Part shown: positions 8,305-17,245 of the stretch, piece after piece
Layout of the letters: each line of letters begins with the position of its first letter
Numbering within the stretch: the first letter of the stretch is position 1
DNA from: Sphingobacterium haloxyli
GTDB taxonomy: Bacteria > Bacteroidota > Bacteroidia > Sphingobacteriales > Sphingobacteriaceae
Assembly (NCBI RefSeq): GCF_002980525.1
Contig: NZ_PVBQ01000003.1
Coordinates: 1 to 64,000, forward strand
DNA: 64,000 bases
Direction: 5' to 3'
Notes under the pieces: model-generated
Databases searched by the model: none
Told to the model about the DNA's origin: nothing
What the model saw: only the letters and a program-made list of their open reading frames with translations
Position numbers and translations under genes: made by a program

Positions 8305-10113
8305 TTACTCGTATAAACTATCGAAAAAAGTAGGCTTATCCAATTTGACCGCTATACGGTAAGCGGCGTTTATTAGTCCTACATGGCTATACGCTTGTGG
8401 GAAATTGCCCCATTGGGAACCGTCATCTTCGTGAACGTCCTCGCTGAAAAGCATGAGATGGTTGGCAAAGGATAAGAGCTGTTTAAACACTTCCTGTGCT
8501 TCGTCTAACCGACCGACGCAGGCTAAAGCTTCTACATACCAAAATGCACACACGAGAAATGTCGATTTTGGTTTCCCGAAGTCGTCCTTGTGCAAATAGC
8601 GGTAAAACAAACCATGTTTACCTTTTAGCTCTTTCTCCAATTGCTGAAGATGTTTTTTCGCCTTTTCTGATGAGGGATCTAAATAGTTCATCATAATAAG
8701 CTGCAGCGTAGATGCGTCTAGGCTTTGACTTTCGGATGCATTGGTGTACACTTCCTTCTCTGTATCATAGCAGCTCTCGATATGCTTTTCTGCCTGTTCG
8801 CGAATCGTATTCGCTTGCTGCTCGATGTCTTTAAAACCATATTGTTTGGCAATTTTAAGCGCCGCCGTAGCGCCAGCCCACTGGAATAAGTTGGAGTAAC
8901 AATGACGATTTTGGAAATTCCTGAATTCCCATATTCCTGCATCTTTCTCGTCGATGGTCTGTGCCATTTTCTGAAGAATAAGATGCGTCCAAGATTTTGC
9001 TGTGTGTAAGTTTTGGTGGCGAAAACGATGGTCAGAAAACAACGGGAGCAACGCAATAAGCGCTTGTCCATATACGTCGTTTTGGATGTGTTCCGAAGCT
9101 TGATTGCCGACCCGGATAGGTTTATTTCCAAGATATCCATCCAAATATGGAATGGTATACTCTTCTAACTCTGACTGCCCCATAATGCCATATAGCGGCT
9201 GCAGCCTGCCTGTATCATTCTGACTGATATTGGCGATATAGGAAGCGTATTTCTCCATTTCCTCGAACTGCCCCAAATGACTGAGTGCGGTTAGTACATA
9301 ATAGCTATCACGCAACCAGCAAAATCTATAGTCCCAATTGCGTCCAGATCCTGGGTATTCCGGCAAACTGGTCGTACTTGCAGCGATGATTGCTCCTGTA
9401 TCTTCGTATTGGTGCATTTTGAGTGTGAGAGCTGATCGAATTACTTCTTTTTGATAAAATGCAGGTATAGAGGCGTGTTTTACCCACTTATGCCAGTATT
9501 CTTTTGTGCGTAAGAGAAAGTCTTCTGCCGTACGGGCAATAGGGGCCTCAAACGGACTTCCGTAGGTTAATATCAAGTAAACCGGTTGACTCAAGACATG
9601 TGTGTTGTCGTCAAAAAAGTGGCTGACCGGCATATTTGTCGCGAGACGTATCTTTATGTGTTCCATTTCAAATTGAACATGGTTACTGCCTCTATACCGA
9701 TGGAATGACTTACCTCCATATTCGTAGGTGGGGGCGCATATTACACGGATTTTCGGATTACCTCTCATCGGCTCAACTTTTCTAATCAATGTTAACGGCT
9801 TATAGTAACGTTCATATTGTTCAAAACGAGGAGCAAAATCCGTGACCCGATACGCCCCGTCCTTCGTTTCTATTTCGGTGCATAAAATGTTTGTATTCTC
9901 TAAGTAGAATTGTTTACTATTTGTCGGTTCTTCGGTAGGCGAAATGCGGAATGTTCCTCCAAGCTTTTTATCCAATAGACTACCAAACACGAAAGAATCT
10001 TGAAAGGAAGGCCAGCACAACCAGTTTATGTTGGTGTCGTGTTCAATATGCGCAATATAAGCACAGTTGCCTATAATACCCGAGTTATATTTATGCCTTG
10101 TCTTTTGGTTCAT
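8305..10113 (-). CDS. Glycoside hydrolase family 15 protein (glucoamylase/trehalase-like)
   Basis: 602 residues, cytoplasmic (no signal peptide). An N-terminal beta-sandwich is followed by the (alpha/alpha)6 GH15 barrel with the hallmark NWDYRFCWLRDSY (about residue 260), the putative general acid in GIWEFR and the second Glu in LFSEDVH just before GNFPQAYSH. GH15 members hydrolyse alpha-glucosides. Its start codon overlaps the stop of the TPS-TPP gene by four bases (ATGA), so a trehalose-related substrate is a reasonable inference, but glucoamylase activity cannot be excluded from sequence. Confidence 0.9.
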   Translation of the reverse strand: MNQKTRHKYNSGIIGNCAYIAHIEHDTNINWLCWPSFQDSFVFGSLLDKKLGGTFRISPTEEPTNSKQFYLENTNILCTEIETKDGAYRVTDFAPRFEQYERYYKPLTLIRKVEPMRGNPKIRVICAPTYEYGGKSFHRYRGSNHVQFEMEHIKIRLATNMPVSHFFDDNTHVLSQPVYLILTYGSPFEAPIARTAEDFLLRTKEYWHKWVKHASIPAFYQKEVIRSALTLKMHQYEDTGAIIAASTTSLPEYPGSGRNWDYRFCWLRDSYYVLTALSHLGQFEEMEKYASYIANISQNDTGRLQPLYGIMGQSELEEYTIPYLDGYLGNKPIRVGNQASEHIQNDVYGQALIALLPLFSDHRFRHQNLHTAKSWTHLILQKMAQTIDEKDAGIWEFRNFQNRHCYSNLFQWAGATAALKIAKQYGFKDIEQQANTIREQAEKHIESCYDTEKEVYTNASESQSLDASTLQLIMMNYLDPSSEKAKKHLQQLEKELKGKHGLFYRYLHKDDFGKPKSTFLVCAFWYVEALACVGRLDEAQEVFKQLLSFANHLMLFSEDVHEDDGSQWGNFPQAYSHVGLINAAYRIAVKLDKPTFFDSLYE

Positions 10114-12344
10114 ATTTTTATTGTTTGTGGACCTGATTTGGAATGCTGTGTGGACTCAATTTTTTCAACGAAGTAGTGAACGAGGTTTACCGCGTCTTCT
10201 TGGCTTTCTACGTAAAAATGTGCTTCCGACTTTTTATTTCCTACCTTAACCGTAAGGGCCGAAGAAGGAAGCTCGATAAACATATCTTCATCGGTTACAT
10301 CATCGCCCATTGCAAAAATGAAGTCGGGTTGATAATGGTTCACAATTTCGAGAGCTGCCAAACCTTTGTTGACTTCACCGTTTTTCACTTCGATGACCTT
10401 GTCACCTTGAAGCAGCTGCAGCCCGTGTTGCGGAATTAAATAGCGAAGGGAATCAACCAGTTCCTGTGAGCGAAGCTGTCCTAGCCCCTGTTGTGCCTTC
10501 CGGTAATGCCAGGCCAGTGAATAGCTTTTTTCCTCGACGGAAGCACCCGCTGTGATATTTGCAAATTTTGTCATAATGTGTCTTACGGGGATTTTCCAGC
10601 GTTTGGAAAGCTGTGGGCGATGAGTCCACGTGTGTGAAGGATAGTTCGTCCATGCGCCATGCTCCGCCACGAGATAGTAGTCTTTATTGCCAAACCACCG
10701 TGTTAACGTTTCGCGAGGACGGCCACTAATAATGACAATTTGATTCTCATCATCCGACTGTAACTTCTCTAAAATACGATAAAGCGAAGTGGTCGGGGCG
10801 GCATCATCCGCGTCTTTGTGGAATCCAATTAAAGTGCCGTCGTAGTCCAAAAAGAACAACCGCTTCTGGCTATTTTGGTACTGATTAAAAATCATTTCCC
10901 TAACCCCTTCGCGTACCTTGCGCGACATCTCGTTCTTCTGGATGTGTTTGATTTCCCGCAAGCGATTAAAAAACAACCTGACCCAGTGGTTGATATTAAA
11001 TTTCTTGACGATGGCGATATTAGCGTCCATACGTTTTCGCTGCTCCTCTTTCGGCATTTCTAAGGCCTGCACAATTGCTTTGCTGATTTCGTCAATTGCG
11101 TTAGGGTTAACTTGAATAGCGTCTAGTAACTCTTTGGATGCGCCCGCTAGTTCGCTCAGGATAAGTACTCCCTGCTTATTCTCCTTACTGGCTACATATT
11201 CTTTGCAGACGAGATTCATTCCGTCACGCAGAGAAGTGACCAAACAAACGTCCGCGGCGGCATACAATGCGGATAACTCCTCCACCGGATAAGTGTTGTA
11301 GTAGTAGGCAATAGGTGTCCACTCGTTAGTACCGTATACGGCATTGATGTGCCCGACGAGCCGATCGATTTCGTCGCGAAGTCGCTTGTATTGCGGGACG
11401 GTGTCGCGAGATGGTACAACCAGCATATAGAGAACGACTTGATTGTTATATTGTGGCCAATTAATCAAAAAGTTTTCGAACGCATAGAGGCGTTCGAGTA
11501 TGCCTTTACTATAGTCTAACCGGTCGATGGAAAGAACGATTTTCCGGTTGTGATAGTGCTCTTTTATACACTTCACGCGCGTCTGCACCTCTTGGTTTTC
11601 TGCCAACGCGCTAAATTTGTCGTAGTCTATGCCCATGGGATAAACTTCAATATACACACTTCGGTCGCCTATCTGTAAGCAGTTGTTTTTGATAGTAAGC
11701 CCTAAAATATGGGTGCCAGCATTTAAGAAATGCTGTGTATCGTTGTAAGTATGGAATGCGATAAGGTCGGCCCCTAACACGCCTTCCAATAATTCATCCC
11801 GCCACGGAATGCATCGAAAAATTTCGTCAGGTGGAAAAGGGATATGCTGAAAATAGCCGATGGATATGTTTGCGTCGCCCTGACGGATTAACCTGGGGAG
11901 CAACATCAATTGGTAATCATGAATCCATATTTCATCTTTGTCATTAGGCTGCTCTGCCCACACAGCGTCGCAAAACGCTTGGTTTACTTCTTTGTAGTAC
12001 TGCCAGTTTTCTTGTTTATAGATGGCGTAAGACAGGCGATAATGGAAGATAGGCCATAACACTTCATTGGAGAACCCTTCATAATACCCTTCGATCTGTT
12101 CGGGAGTGAGAAAGACAGGTATAAGGTTGAGCTCCGCGAGTCGTTTGCGGATGATTTCCTTTTCTTCTTCGCATTCGGGGATATATCCCGGCCAGCCGAT
12201 CCAAATATTATTGTCTCGTTTGTAGATAGAGCCTAACCCGGTTGCTAAGCCTCCTTCACTCTGAATAAATTTTAGTTCTCCGTCATTTTTTTCTATGCGT
12301 ATTGGCAATCGATTTGATACAATTATTGTTCTTTTTTTATTCAT
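10110..12344 (-). CDS. Bifunctional trehalose-6-phosphate synthase/phosphatase
   Basis: About 744 residues, an OtsA-OtsB fusion. The N-terminal GT20 glycosyltransferase domain (about 1-470; IIVSNRLPIRI, GGLATGLGS, IWIHDYQLMLLPRL, DGMNLVCKEY) joins UDP-glucose and glucose-6-phosphate. The C-terminal HAD phosphatase (about 490-744; FFLDYDGTLIGF, GDDVTDEDMF) removes the phosphate to give trehalose. It is the first gene of a two-gene operon with GH15, pairing synthesis with probable breakdown. I chose the Met directly before NKKRTIIVSN; a Met five codons upstream (12359) is also possible. Confidence 0.95.
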   Translation of the reverse strand: MNKKRTIIVSNRLPIRIEKNDGELKFIQSEGGLATGLGSIYKRDNNIWIGWPGYIPECEEEKEIIRKRLAELNLIPVFLTPEQIEGYYEGFSNEVLWPIFHYRLSYAIYKQENWQYYKEVNQAFCDAVWAEQPNDKDEIWIHDYQLMLLPRLIRQGDANISIGYFQHIPFPPDEIFRCIPWRDELLEGVLGADLIAFHTYNDTQHFLNAGTHILGLTIKNNCLQIGDRSVYIEVYPMGIDYDKFSALAENQEVQTRVKCIKEHYHNRKIVLSIDRLDYSKGILERLYAFENFLINWPQYNNQVVLYMLVVPSRDTVPQYKRLRDEIDRLVGHINAVYGTNEWTPIAYYYNTYPVEELSALYAAADVCLVTSLRDGMNLVCKEYVASKENKQGVLILSELAGASKELLDAIQVNPNAIDEISKAIVQALEMPKEEQRKRMDANIAIVKKFNINHWVRLFFNRLREIKHIQKNEMSRKVREGVREMIFNQYQNSQKRLFFLDYDGTLIGFHKDADDAAPTTSLYRILEKLQSDDENQIVIISGRPRETLTRWFGNKDYYLVAEHGAWTNYPSHTWTHRPQLSKRWKIPVRHIMTKFANITAGASVEEKSYSLAWHYRKAQQGLGQLRSQELVDSLRYLIPQHGLQLLQGDKVIEVKNGEVNKGLAALEIVNHYQPDFIFAMGDDVTDEDMFIELPSSALTVKVGNKKSEAHFYVESQEDAVNLVHYFVEKIESTQHSKSGPQTIKI

Positions 12345-12491
12345 GTGGATGTTTTTCATGATAATACTGGGAAAACCTCTAAAAATTAATAAGAAGTCAT
12401 AAGAGTAACCTTTAAAAAGAGGAATTGTTTTGGAAAAATTTATTCATCCTTACAAGATAAAAGGTCAATTTTCTAAATTGGTTAACACGAG

Positions 12492-12522
12492 AAAGCCCCT
12501 CTATCATTGATAGAAGGGCTTT
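12492..12522 (-). terminator. Terminator after tRNA-Leu
   Basis: A stem of about 14 bp (12492-12505 with 12109+400-12522, i.e. 12509-12522; one imperfect pair) with a 3-base loop lies five bases beyond the tRNA 3' end, followed on the minus strand by a short T-run. Confidence 0.65.
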
Positions 12523-12526
12523 TCTG

Positions 12527-12608
12527 TACCCAGCGCCGGAGTCGAACCGGCACATCCGAAGATATTGGTGTTTGAGACCAACGCGTCTACCAATTCCGCC
12601 AGCTGGGC
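12527..12608 (-). tRNA. tRNA-Leu (anticodon CAA)
   Basis: An 82-base cloverleaf on the minus strand. The acceptor arm is GCCCAGC paired with GCTGGGT, with a G-U first pair and discriminator A. The D-arm is GGCGGAATTGGTAGACGC, the anticodon stem-loop TTGGT-CTCAAAC-ACCAA (CAA, reading UUG). The long class II variable arm (TATCTTCGGATG) and T-arm CCGGTTCGACTCCGG follow. The CCA end is not encoded. The long variable arm fits leucine. Confidence 0.96.
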
Positions 12609-12831
12609 TTGCTGTTTCCTTGTTTGACGTTGCAAATATAGGAGATGTTTTAGTTTTTTCAAAAAAATATTGTTACGTTTTTATAAACGAACTGATTTTG
12701 ACCTGCTTATTTTTTCTGACAGAACAATCACAGTTAACATTATTTAACGCGTATCAATTAAACGTTTGTGTGGATCTAGCATCTATTCTTTAAAGAAGAA
12801 TAAATAATTGTTCACCAAAAATACGGAGCAT

Positions 12832-13302
12832 ATGAAAAAGACGCTATCATTAGCAGTGTTATTTGCAGGGATTAGTTTAGCAACATTTGCGCAGGAAGAA
12901 AAAGGTACGAGACGTCCGATTACTAAAGACCGGAAGCCGCGGATGGAGAAAAGGATACACGGTACACCGGAAGAGGTCGCCAAATTGAAAACAGTGCGTT
13001 TGGATAAACATTTAAAATTTACTGACGCGCAACGAGCAGAAGTATATGCTGTACAATTGGCGCAGGCAAAACAAGCGGCAGTTCACCGCGAAGAAATGAA
13101 AAACTTGCATGATAGAAAACGTGGGGATATGAAAGATTCCCGAGCGAAAATGAATGAAATTTTGACAGCTGAGCAGAAAGAGCTGTTAGAGAGAAGTTAT
13201 GCGCAACGTCATCAAGGAAACTTTAAAGGAACGAAAAGGGAATTCAAGAAAAGAGGAATGATAGAAAAGAAAATGACGGGCGCCGAAAATACGGAAGGCT
13301 AA
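12832..13302 (+). CDS. Small basic secreted protein, Spy/LTXXQ-like
   Basis: 156 residues with a clear signal peptide (MKKTLSLAVLFAGISLATFA). The mature part is helical and very rich in Lys, Arg and Glu, with two DAQR/TAEQK-like segments that resemble the LTxxQ pattern of periplasmic Spy/CpxP-type proteins. I read it as a periplasmic protein of that kind, possibly a metal- or stress-responsive chaperone; the family match is by pattern only. The ATG at 12832 is preceded by ACGGAG, one of the few Shine-Dalgarno-like sequences in the window. It is monocistronic. Confidence 0.75.
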   Translation: MKKTLSLAVLFAGISLATFAQEEKGTRRPITKDRKPRMEKRIHGTPEEVAKLKTVRLDKHLKFTDAQRAEVYAVQLAQAKQAAVHREEMKNLHDRKRGDMKDSRAKMNEILTAEQKELLERSYAQRHQGNFKGTKREFKKRGMIEKKMTGAENTEG

Positions 13303-13339
13303 CATCGTAGATGTTCGTATGTAGTTTAGTTTGTGTTAA

Positions 13340-13370
13340 GGAACAAGGGGCAGCAACAGCCCCTTGTTCC
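13340..13370. terminator. Bidirectional intrinsic terminator
   Basis: A perfect 12-bp stem (13340-13351 with 13359-13370) with a 7-base loop lies between the convergent Spy-like and NUDIX genes. The flanking T-runs are short. Confidence 0.7.
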
Positions 13371-13376
13371 GTTCTG

Positions 13377-13961
13377 TCATACCTGCTTAATAATCTGCAC
13401 AATTAACGGATACGTATTTTTCAACACGACATCAAAATTGTCTCTGTCGATCCAGCGGGCATCCGTAATATCTTCTTCACTTTGCGGGCTCAACTTTGGT
13501 GATTTGTTTACCGCCATCTCATACCAATTTGTCTGTTTCAATACAAGGTTTCCGCGCATGGTGTAGATGTGGTAGGTCGTTTGAAGCTTTGGGCCTAAGT
13601 AATTTATACGAATGCCGCACTCTTCTTCTACTTCGCGGATAGCAGCTTCTTTCATCTTTTCATTGTTCTCTACTTTACCTTTGGGTAAATCCCATTTTCC
13701 CAGTCGGTGTATAAATAGGTACTCGCCATCACCATTTTTGACCAGTCCTCCCGCTGCTTTGATAATTTCGAGACCTTGTAAGACGGATTTGAAAACTTTC
13801 TCAATATCACGGTGTATATACAGATAGGTAATACCTTTTGTTGTTTTATGTTTGGACGCTTGAAAAAGTTTTTCGAGATCAATGTCTTGTAAACCAATTG
13901 TTTGAACATTCGGTAATTTCTTTGGAAGAAAATCGGCTAAAATAAGCTGACATTCGTTCAT
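13377..13961 (-). CDS. NUDIX hydrolase
   Basis: 194 residues. The complete Nudix box G-x5-E-x7-RE-U-x-EE-x-G-U is present as GKVENNEKMKEAAIREVEEE followed by CGI (about residue 118). Enzymes of this family hydrolyse nucleoside diphosphates linked to another group; the substrate is not evident. An upstream ATG at 13985 would share two bases with the pyrE start codon and add eight residues. I prefer the Met at 13961, leaving a 22-bp divergent spacer that also holds the pyrE promoter box. Confidence 0.88.
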   Translation of the reverse strand: MNECQLILADFLPKKLPNVQTIGLQDIDLEKLFQASKHKTTKGITYLYIHRDIEKVFKSVLQGLEIIKAAGGLVKNGDGEYLFIHRLGKWDLPKGKVENNEKMKEAAIREVEEECGIRINYLGPKLQTTYHIYTMRGNLVLKQTNWYEMAVNKSPKLSPQSEEDITDARWIDRDNFDVVLKNTYPLIVQIIKQV

Positions 13962-13971
13962 ATAAATTTTA

Positions 13972-13979
13972 TAAATTTG
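13972..13979 (+). promoter_or_regulatory. -7 box for pyrE (leaderless)
   Basis: TAAATTTG is an exact TAnnTTTG match ending four bases before the pyrE ATG. Transcription would start at or within a base or two of the ATG, predicting a leaderless mRNA. Confidence 0.65.
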
Positions 13980-13983
13980 CGCC

Positions 13984-14628
13984 ATGAATAAGTTAAATGA
14001 GGTTGAACAAAAAATTGCTGAATCCTTATTGCAAATTAAAGCAATAAAATTACAACCTAAAAACCCTTTTGTTTGGGCGTCAGGTTGGAAGTCTCCAATT
14101 TATTGTGATAATCGTATTGCATTATCGCATCCGGCAATCCGAACTTATATTCGCCAACAACTGTCCCAGTTGATTCAAGAGGAGTTTGGAACCGTCGAAA
14201 TGATATCAGGTGTGGCAACCGCGGGAATACCTCAAGGCGTATTGGTCGCTCAGGACCTTGGTTTACCCTTTACGTATGTCCGCAGTAGTGCGAAAGACCA
14301 TGGTCGTCAAAATCTTATTGAAGGAGAAGTTGTTAGCGGACAACGTGTGGTTATCGTAGAAGATTTGATATCTACCGGTAAAAGCAGCTTGTTGGCTGTC
14401 GAAGCATTACGCGAGGCGGGATGTAACGTCGTAGGGTTAGTTTCTATCTTTACCTACGGATTTGATCAGGCGGTTAAAAACTTTGCGGATGCTAAATGTC
14501 CGTTCTTTAGCTTGTGCAACTATGACGCGCTTATTAATGTAGCTGTTAACAACGGCTATATTTTGGAATCAGACGTAGCGCTGCTAGAACAATGGCGGAG
14601 AGATCCTTCGACGTGGACCGGACAATAA
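13984..14628 (+). CDS. pyrE: Orotate phosphoribosyltransferase
   Basis: 214 residues. It converts orotate and PRPP to OMP in pyrimidine synthesis. The N-terminal WASGWKSPIYCDNR segment and the PRPP-binding motif VVIVEDLISTGKSS (about 120-133) are both intact; the length is normal. No other Met is suitable near the N-terminus, so the start at 13984 is firm even though the promoter box lies almost on top of it. The SRPBCC gene follows 20 bases after the stop and is probably co-transcribed. Confidence 0.96.
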   Translation: MNKLNEVEQKIAESLLQIKAIKLQPKNPFVWASGWKSPIYCDNRIALSHPAIRTYIRQQLSQLIQEEFGTVEMISGVATAGIPQGVLVAQDLGLPFTYVRSSAKDHGRQNLIEGEVVSGQRVVIVEDLISTGKSSLLAVEALREAGCNVVGLVSIFTYGFDQAVKNFADAKCPFFSLCNYDALINVAVNNGYILESDVALLEQWRRDPSTWTGQ

Positions 14629-14648
14629 CGTATTAAAAAACGAAGCAT

Positions 14649-15047
14649 ATGACTATTATTCAAAACAGTGTTGATATTCATAGGCCTATAGAAGCAGTCT
14701 ATGCATTTTTAGCTGACATGAACAACCATGAGCAGTTGATGCCCGACAATATCTACGATTGGTCGTCAACGGAAGACGAAGCTCGTTTTACGATCAAGAA
14801 TATGGCTAAGTTAGCATTGAAAATCAGCCAACGAGTAGCAAATAAGGAAATTATTTGCATCCCAATTGAGGAAGCACCGTTTGCACTTACTTTAAGGTGG
14901 AAATTGGACGATAAAGGTGTAGAAACTACAAATGCAACGTTTGTGATCGAGGCTGAGCTTAATATGATGATGAAGATGATGGCTTCCAGCCCGCTTCAAA
15001 AGCTGGCCGACCATCAGGTAAATACATTGAAAAATATACTTGGATAG
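14649..15047 (+). CDS. SRPBCC-fold (START-like) protein
   Basis: 132 residues that look like a single helix-grip domain: the N-terminal pattern SVDIHRPIEAVYAFLADMNN is typical of polyketide-cyclase/SRPBCC proteins, followed by beta strands and a long C-terminal helix. Members bind hydrophobic ligands or lipids; no function can be assigned. It sits 20 bases after pyrE and ends before a strong intrinsic terminator. Confidence 0.8.
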   Translation: MTIIQNSVDIHRPIEAVYAFLADMNNHEQLMPDNIYDWSSTEDEARFTIKNMAKLALKISQRVANKEIICIPIEEAPFALTLRWKLDDKGVETTNATFVIEAELNMMMKMMASSPLQKLADHQVNTLKNILG

Positions 15048-15073
15048 CATTATTCATTTGCATACGAAAATCG

Positions 15074-15102
15074 AATCCCCGACGAAACGCCGGGGATTTT
15101 TT
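15074..15102 (+). terminator. Intrinsic terminator after pyrE-SRPBCC
   Basis: An 8-bp GC-rich stem (15074-15081 with 15091-15098) is followed by a run of T through 15102. Confidence 0.85.
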
Positions 15103-15162
15103 ATTTACGGTGATAATTATGTCATTAATCGGCGATGTGTTTAACAAGACCAAAGAGTTTTG

Positions 15163-15170
15163 TACATTTG
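15163..15170 (+). promoter_or_regulatory. -7 box for the exonuclease gene
   Basis: TACATTTG is an exact TAnnTTTG match 32 bases before the ATG at 15203, implying a leader of about 25 bases. Confidence 0.55.
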
Positions 15171-15202
15171 CTGTACGAGAGTTTATAATCAATCGCTATT
15201 AG

Positions 15203-16141
15203 ATGGAATTACAATTAAAACGCCCCTTGGCCTTTTTTGATTTGGAAACTACGGGGGTTAATATTGCCGTAGATCGTATTGTTGAGCTATCCATATTAAA
15301 AATATCGCCAGGAGGCAAAGAAGAGGTATTGACGATTAAGGTTAACCCCGAAATGCCAATACCTGCTGAATCTTCTATGTTTCACGGAATTTACGATGAT
15401 GATGTGAAAGATTTTCCTCCGTTTAAAGAACGAGCAGAAGAAATCAGGAATTTTTTGGGAGATGCTGATTTAGCGGGATACAACTCGAATAAATTCGACG
15501 TACCTATGTTGATGGAGGAGTTTTTGCGTGCTGGGGTAGATTTTTCGTTAGAGGGAAGAGCGTTCGTCGACGTGCAGAATATTTTCCATCAAATGGAACA
15601 ACGTACATTGAAAGCGGCCTACAGGTTTTATTGTGATGCATCATTAGAAAATGCACATACAGCAGAAGCCGACGTGCGAGCCACATATGAGGTATTGAAG
15701 GCCCAACTATCAAAATATGAAGGAGTGGCTTTTGAAGATAAACACGGAACGGTAACCACTCCTGTAGTGAATGACGTGGAGGCATTGCACCGCTTTACAA
15801 ATCTGAGCAAACCGGTAGATTTTGCAGGACGCTTAGTATATGACGAGGAAGGCGACCCGTGTATCAATTTTGGTAAACACAAAGGTAGAAAAGTTGTTGA
15901 TGTGTTTGACGCTGAGCCTAGCTACTATGCATGGATGCAGCAGGGTGATTTTCCAAGATATACAAAGAAGGTGCTCGAAAAACTATGGAGTGAACATCGT
16001 GACAAAAGAAAAGAGCAGCAACAAAAGAATCAACCAAGCCGGGTAGAAGCTAACAAGGAACGTCCGCGTAAGGATCAAGCACCTGCTAAACCCATTACGA
16101 ATGATATGCTTAAGCAGCTCCAGGGGAAGTTTGGAAAATAA
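15203..16141 (+). CDS. DEDDh 3'-5' exonuclease with C-terminal DUF3820-like domain
   Basis: 312 residues. The N-terminal RNase T/DnaQ-like exonuclease (about 1-175) has Exo I FFDLETTG, Exo II with YNSNKFDVPML and Exo III with ENAHTAEADV (His and Asp). A separate segment (about 205-265) contains INFGKHKGRKV and YYAWMQQGDFP, matching the small DUF3820 domain. A charged tail ends the protein. DnaQ-type exonucleases trim DNA or RNA 3' ends; the role of the appended domain is unclear. It is monocistronic with its own promoter box. Confidence 0.88.
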   Translation: MELQLKRPLAFFDLETTGVNIAVDRIVELSILKISPGGKEEVLTIKVNPEMPIPAESSMFHGIYDDDVKDFPPFKERAEEIRNFLGDADLAGYNSNKFDVPMLMEEFLRAGVDFSLEGRAFVDVQNIFHQMEQRTLKAAYRFYCDASLENAHTAEADVRATYEVLKAQLSKYEGVAFEDKHGTVTTPVVNDVEALHRFTNLSKPVDFAGRLVYDEEGDPCINFGKHKGRKVVDVFDAEPSYYAWMQQGDFPRYTKKVLEKLWSEHRDKRKEQQQKNQPSRVEANKERPRKDQAPAKPITNDMLKQLQGKFGK

Positions 16142-16239
16142 GTTTTAAGCGATAAGTTAAAAATGGCGCGTGGTAAGTTGCTCATAATAGGCAAGTCAAT
16201 CAATCACGAAGCGCGAGTTACGAACAACGAATTAAAAAA

Positions 16240-17208
16240 ATGACAAATACGGAAGAAATGGAACACTTACAGTGCCTGATTGTCGGATCAGGACCTGCGG
16301 GTTACACGGCAGCTATTTATGCGGCTAGAGCTGATCTGAATCCCGTAGTATACACGGGCATTGTCCCTGGGGGGCAATTGACACAAACGACGGAAGTGGA
16401 TAATTTCCCAGGGTATCCCCAAGGTATCACCGGTCCTGTTTTAATGGAAGATTTAAAGAGTCAAGCGGAACGCTTCGGAACAGAAGTGCGTTTTGGCTAT
16501 GCGACGAAGGTGGAGTTCTCGGAAAATGGCGGTGTACACAAAGTTGAAATTGACGGTTCGACTTGGGTTTCTGCAGACACGGTTATTATCGCGACCGGTG
16601 CTACCGCAAAATGGTTAGGGTTGCCATCAGAGGAAAAATATAATGGATTTGGTGTATCTGCCTGTGCGGTTTGTGACGGCTTTTTCTTCAAGGGTCAAGA
16701 TGTGGCGATTGTAGGCGCAGGAGACACTGCGGCGGAGGAGGCAACATACTTAGCTAAGTTGTGTAGGAAAGTTTATATGCTGGTGCGCCGAGATGAATTT
16801 CGGGCATCGAAAGCGATGATACATCGTGTAATGAATACGCCGAATATCGAGGTATTGTACAATACCGAGACTCAGGAAATAGTGGGCAATGAAACAGGTG
16901 TGACCGGCGTGCGTGTTATTAATAATCAGACACAGGCAGAGCGTCATTTGGATATCACGGGTTTCTTCGTAGCAATTGGGCACAAACCTAATACAGAATT
17001 ATTTGCAGATATATTAGATATGGACGAAACCGGTTATCTGATTACAAAGTCCAATAGTACCGCGACTAATATACCGGGCGTATTCGCTTGTGGCGATGTA
17101 CAGGATCATATATACCGTCAAGCTGTTACAGCAGCAGGTACAGGCTGTATGGCGGCGTTAGAGGCCGAACGTTATTTGGCTGCTAAAGAAAGTTTTGTAG
17201 AAGAATAA
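16240..17208 (+). CDS. trxB: Thioredoxin-disulfide reductase
   Basis: 322 residues, FAD/NADPH enzyme that reduces thioredoxin. The FAD-binding GSGPAGYTAAIYAAR (about 16-30), the redox-active CAVCDG (about 143-148), the NADPH-binding GAGDTAAEEA and the C-terminal FAD motif GVFACGDVQD are all present, so the enzyme should be functional. The 98 bases upstream show no recognisable promoter box. Transcription ends at a shared terminator before the convergent HAD gene. Confidence 0.97.
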   Translation: MTNTEEMEHLQCLIVGSGPAGYTAAIYAARADLNPVVYTGIVPGGQLTQTTEVDNFPGYPQGITGPVLMEDLKSQAERFGTEVRFGYATKVEFSENGGVHKVEIDGSTWVSADTVIIATGATAKWLGLPSEEKYNGFGVSACAVCDGFFFKGQDVAIVGAGDTAAEEATYLAKLCRKVYMLVRRDEFRASKAMIHRVMNTPNIEVLYNTETQEIVGNETGVTGVRVINNQTQAERHLDITGFFVAIGHKPNTELFADILDMDETGYLITKSNSTATNIPGVFACGDVQDHIYRQAVTAAGTGCMAALEAERYLAAKESFVEE

Positions 17209-17215
17209 CGAACAG

Positions 17216-17242
17216 GTAGTGGTGTGATACTTACACCACTAC
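17216..17242. terminator. Bidirectional intrinsic terminator
   Basis: A perfect 10-bp stem (17216-17225 with 17233-17242) with a 7-base loop fills the 37-bp gap between the convergent trxB and HAD genes. Confidence 0.7.
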
Positions 17243-17245
17243 TTT

